Part shown: positions 42,095 to 43,375 of the stretch, one piece after another
Layout of the letters: each line of letters begins with the position of its first letter
Position numbering within the stretch: the first letter of the stretch is position 1
Source of the DNA: an uncultured Alphaproteobacteria bacterium
GTDB lineage: Bacteria; Pseudomonadota; Alphaproteobacteria; Puniceispirillales; Puniceispirillaceae
Length of the DNA: 43,375 nt
Direction: 5' to 3'
NCBI GenBank assembly: GCA_937924895.1
Contig: CALEYP010000009.1
Location: forward strand, 1 to 43,375
The notes under the pieces: model-generated
Database searches by the model: none
What the model was told of the DNA's origin: nothing
The model's input: the letters and a program-made list of their open reading frames with translations, nothing else
Translations under genes and position numbers: made by a program

Positions 42095-43279
42095 GTGTCA
42101 GATGTAAGGCTAAATTCACTTGGATTTGCCAAATCACCAGCTGAAACAAGAGTGGTGGTTGCGATGTCTGGCGGCGTCGATTCCTCTGTTGTCGCAGCGA
42201 TGCTGCATGATGAAGGCTATGAGGTGATCGGCATCACCATGCAGCTTTATGATCATGGGGTGGCGCTTGATGTGAAAGGGGCTTGCTGTGCGGGGTCTGA
42301 CATCCATGATGCACGGTCAGTCGCGGCGCGGCTAGATATCCCGCATTATGTGTTGGATTATGAGAGCCTTTTTAAAAATCAGGTGATGGAAGATTTCGCC
42401 GATAGCTACTTAAAGGGGCATACGCCCATTCCCTGTGTGCGTTGTAATCAAACAGTGAAGTTCAAAGACCTTTTGAAGACAGCGCAGGAATTGGGGGCTG
42501 ATTGCCTCGCAACGGGGCATTATGTGCAACGGGTGGCTGATGAAACGGGCTTGTCTTTGCGCAAAGGCGTTGATGAGGGCAAAGATCAATCGTACTTCCT
42601 TTTTGCCACGACACCTGAGCAGCTAGCCTATGTGCGGTTTCCGCTCGGCGGTATGACCAAAGATGAAACGCGCACATTGGCGCGTCGATATGATTTGATT
42701 GTCTCTGACAAGCCAGATAGCCAAGATATCTGTTTTGTGCCAAATGGGCGCTATGGTGATGTGGTTCGCAAGTTGCGCCCTGGTGCGGTTGATGAGGGCG
42801 ATATCATCCATCTTGATGGCACAAAATTAGGCCGTCATTCAGGGGTCATTGACTATACAATTGGCCAGCGACGCGGGCTCGGTATCGGGGGGCGGAAGGA
42901 CGCTGATGATAGTGAGGGGCCGCTCTATGTGGTTGGCATTAATGCCGCAGCGCATCAGGTGATTGTAGGCCCGAAAGAGGCCCTTGCAGTGCGTGATGTT
43001 TATCTGTCCGATTGTAACTGGTTGGTAGATGAACATGCCGCGGAGCGCGCTGTCCTGATCCGGTTGCGCAATACGGGCCGCGCAGTGTCTGGCCGCCTTA
43101 TGGTTACAGAAGAGGGCGCGCATCTGCAGCTGGATGACCCACAATATGGTGTGGCCTGTGGGCAGGCAGGGGTGGTTTATGATGCGGCTGACCCGATGAT
43201 GGTGCTTGGTGGGGGGTGGATTACCTCTGCCCCGACAATGGCAGAGGAGAATATCGCCTCTCTCATGGCGCAAGATTGA
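42095..43279 (+). CDS. mnmA: tRNA-specific 2-thiouridylase MnmA
   Basis: Thiolates U34 in tRNAs for Lys, Glu and Gln. The 394-residue protein has the PP-loop SGGVDSS at 25-31, the nucleophilic C117 in CVRCNQTVKF and the persulfide-bearing C213 in DSQDICFV. KGACCAGSDIHDAR is typical of the alphaproteobacterial form, and YTIGQRRGLGI marks the central domain. The start is a GTG, eight bases after AGGGGG; a closer ATG at 42090 is out of frame and opens only five codons. A few residues of uncertainty remain, since TTG codons follow. It ends the cysE-desulfurase-ferredoxin-mnmA series. Confidence 0.95.
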   Translation: MSDVRLNSLGFAKSPAETRVVVAMSGGVDSSVVAAMLHDEGYEVIGITMQLYDHGVALDVKGACCAGSDIHDARSVAARLDIPHYVLDYESLFKNQVMEDFADSYLKGHTPIPCVRCNQTVKFKDLLKTAQELGADCLATGHYVQRVADETGLSLRKGVDEGKDQSYFLFATTPEQLAYVRFPLGGMTKDETRTLARRYDLIVSDKPDSQDICFVPNGRYGDVVRKLRPGAVDEGDIIHLDGTKLGRHSGVIDYTIGQRRGLGIGGRKDADDSEGPLYVVGINAAAHQVIVGPKEALAVRDVYLSDCNWLVDEHAAERAVLIRLRNTGRAVSGRLMVTEEGAHLQLDDPQYGVACGQAGVVYDAADPMMVLGGGWITSAPTMAEENIASLMAQD

Positions 43280-43373
43280 GGCGCATTTTTCTCGCCCGCT
43301 CGATGATTTTTGGCTTGACCTCACAGGCGCAATTTCTTAAACCCCAATGACCATAGTTCGCATGGCTCTTTGA
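43263..43373 (-). CDS. Probable C-terminal end of an unidentified protein
   Basis: A minus-strand frame enters from the right edge, runs 36 codons without a stop and ends at TGA (43263-43265), overlapping the mnmA 3' end by 17 bases. It contains the residues GHWGLRNCACEVKP followed by a likely amphipathic helix ending in RLNLAP, which looks protein-like. Its overlap with mnmA fits the habit of convergent genes in this window. I do not recognise the family. It could be chance, since only a short piece is visible. Confidence 0.45.
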   Translation of the reverse strand, partial: SKSHANYGHWGLRNCACEVKPKIIERARKMRLNLAP

Positions 43374-43375
43374 GG

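Noticed and set aside
43308..43343. Promoter-like TTGACC with a TAAACC 17 bases on, near the right edge
   Set aside because: The -10 match is poor and the segment falls within a probable coding frame on the other strand.

Overview
The window reads as a chromosomal segment of an alphaproteobacterium of moderate G+C, judged by eye at roughly 50%. The lineage call rests on gene sets typical of that class: NDUFA12-type complex I subunit, the aroQ-accB-accC-aat run, DUF2155, the FemAB-like/DUF482 and RidA pair next to clpS-clpA, an RNase E ending in a Gly-Trp-Trp tail, and dnaE2 downstream of imuB. A marine SAR116-like relative is my guess and is not proven here. The window is gene-dense and almost all core metabolism. 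I see no rRNA, tRNA, insertion sequence, prophage or CRISPR array, and no clearly broken gene.

Layout: 1-3750, the last codons of imuB, then dnaE2 (SOS mutagenesis polymerase) and a GFA/CENP-V-type protein. 3747-16059, proteostasis and DNA precursors: a SPOR-domain D-Ala-D-Ala carboxypeptidase, clpB, divergent clpS-clpA, a FemAB-like acyltransferase, a RidA protein and the B12-dependent ribonucleotide reductase nrdJ. 16344-17552, NDUFA12, an orphan MlaD-type protein and DUF2155. 17519-22841, a minus-strand run of a M48 protease, a DsbA-family protein, aroQ, accB, accC and aat. 23115-26874, an aminotransferase converging on rne across a strong hairpin terminator. 27420-32374, amiC, a class A PBP and prfB. 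32392-37725, a diiron-like DUF455 protein and a Bcp peroxiredoxin, divergent from a large AsmA-like protein. 37736-39674, tyrS and an alpha/beta hydrolase. 39836-43279, cysE, a cysteine desulfurase, a [2Fe-2S] ferredoxin and mnmA, a possible serine-to-thiolated-tRNA sulfur route. At the right edge a minus-strand reading frame probably marks the C-terminus of another gene.

How the genes fit together: aat, clpS and clpA supply three parts of the bacterial N-degron pathway, and clpB sits between dacA and clpS. The envelope genes (dacA, amiC, PBP1A, AsmA-like, MlaD-like, M48) cover peptidoglycan and outer-membrane upkeep. Neighbouring convergent genes repeatedly overlap at their 3' ends by 4 to 34 bases.

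The strongest non-coding signal is upstream of nrdJ: two NrdR-box-like palindromes exactly 31 bp apart, directly abutted by a perfect DnaA box, with a second near-perfect DnaA box at the ribosome-binding region. Next in interest are the structured leader of rne, alternative pairings in the AT-rich leader at 22842-23114, and a departure from the Asp-x-Gly-His-Gly-Gly motif in the amidase. I do not see a clear new multi-gene system; the candidates are regulatory.
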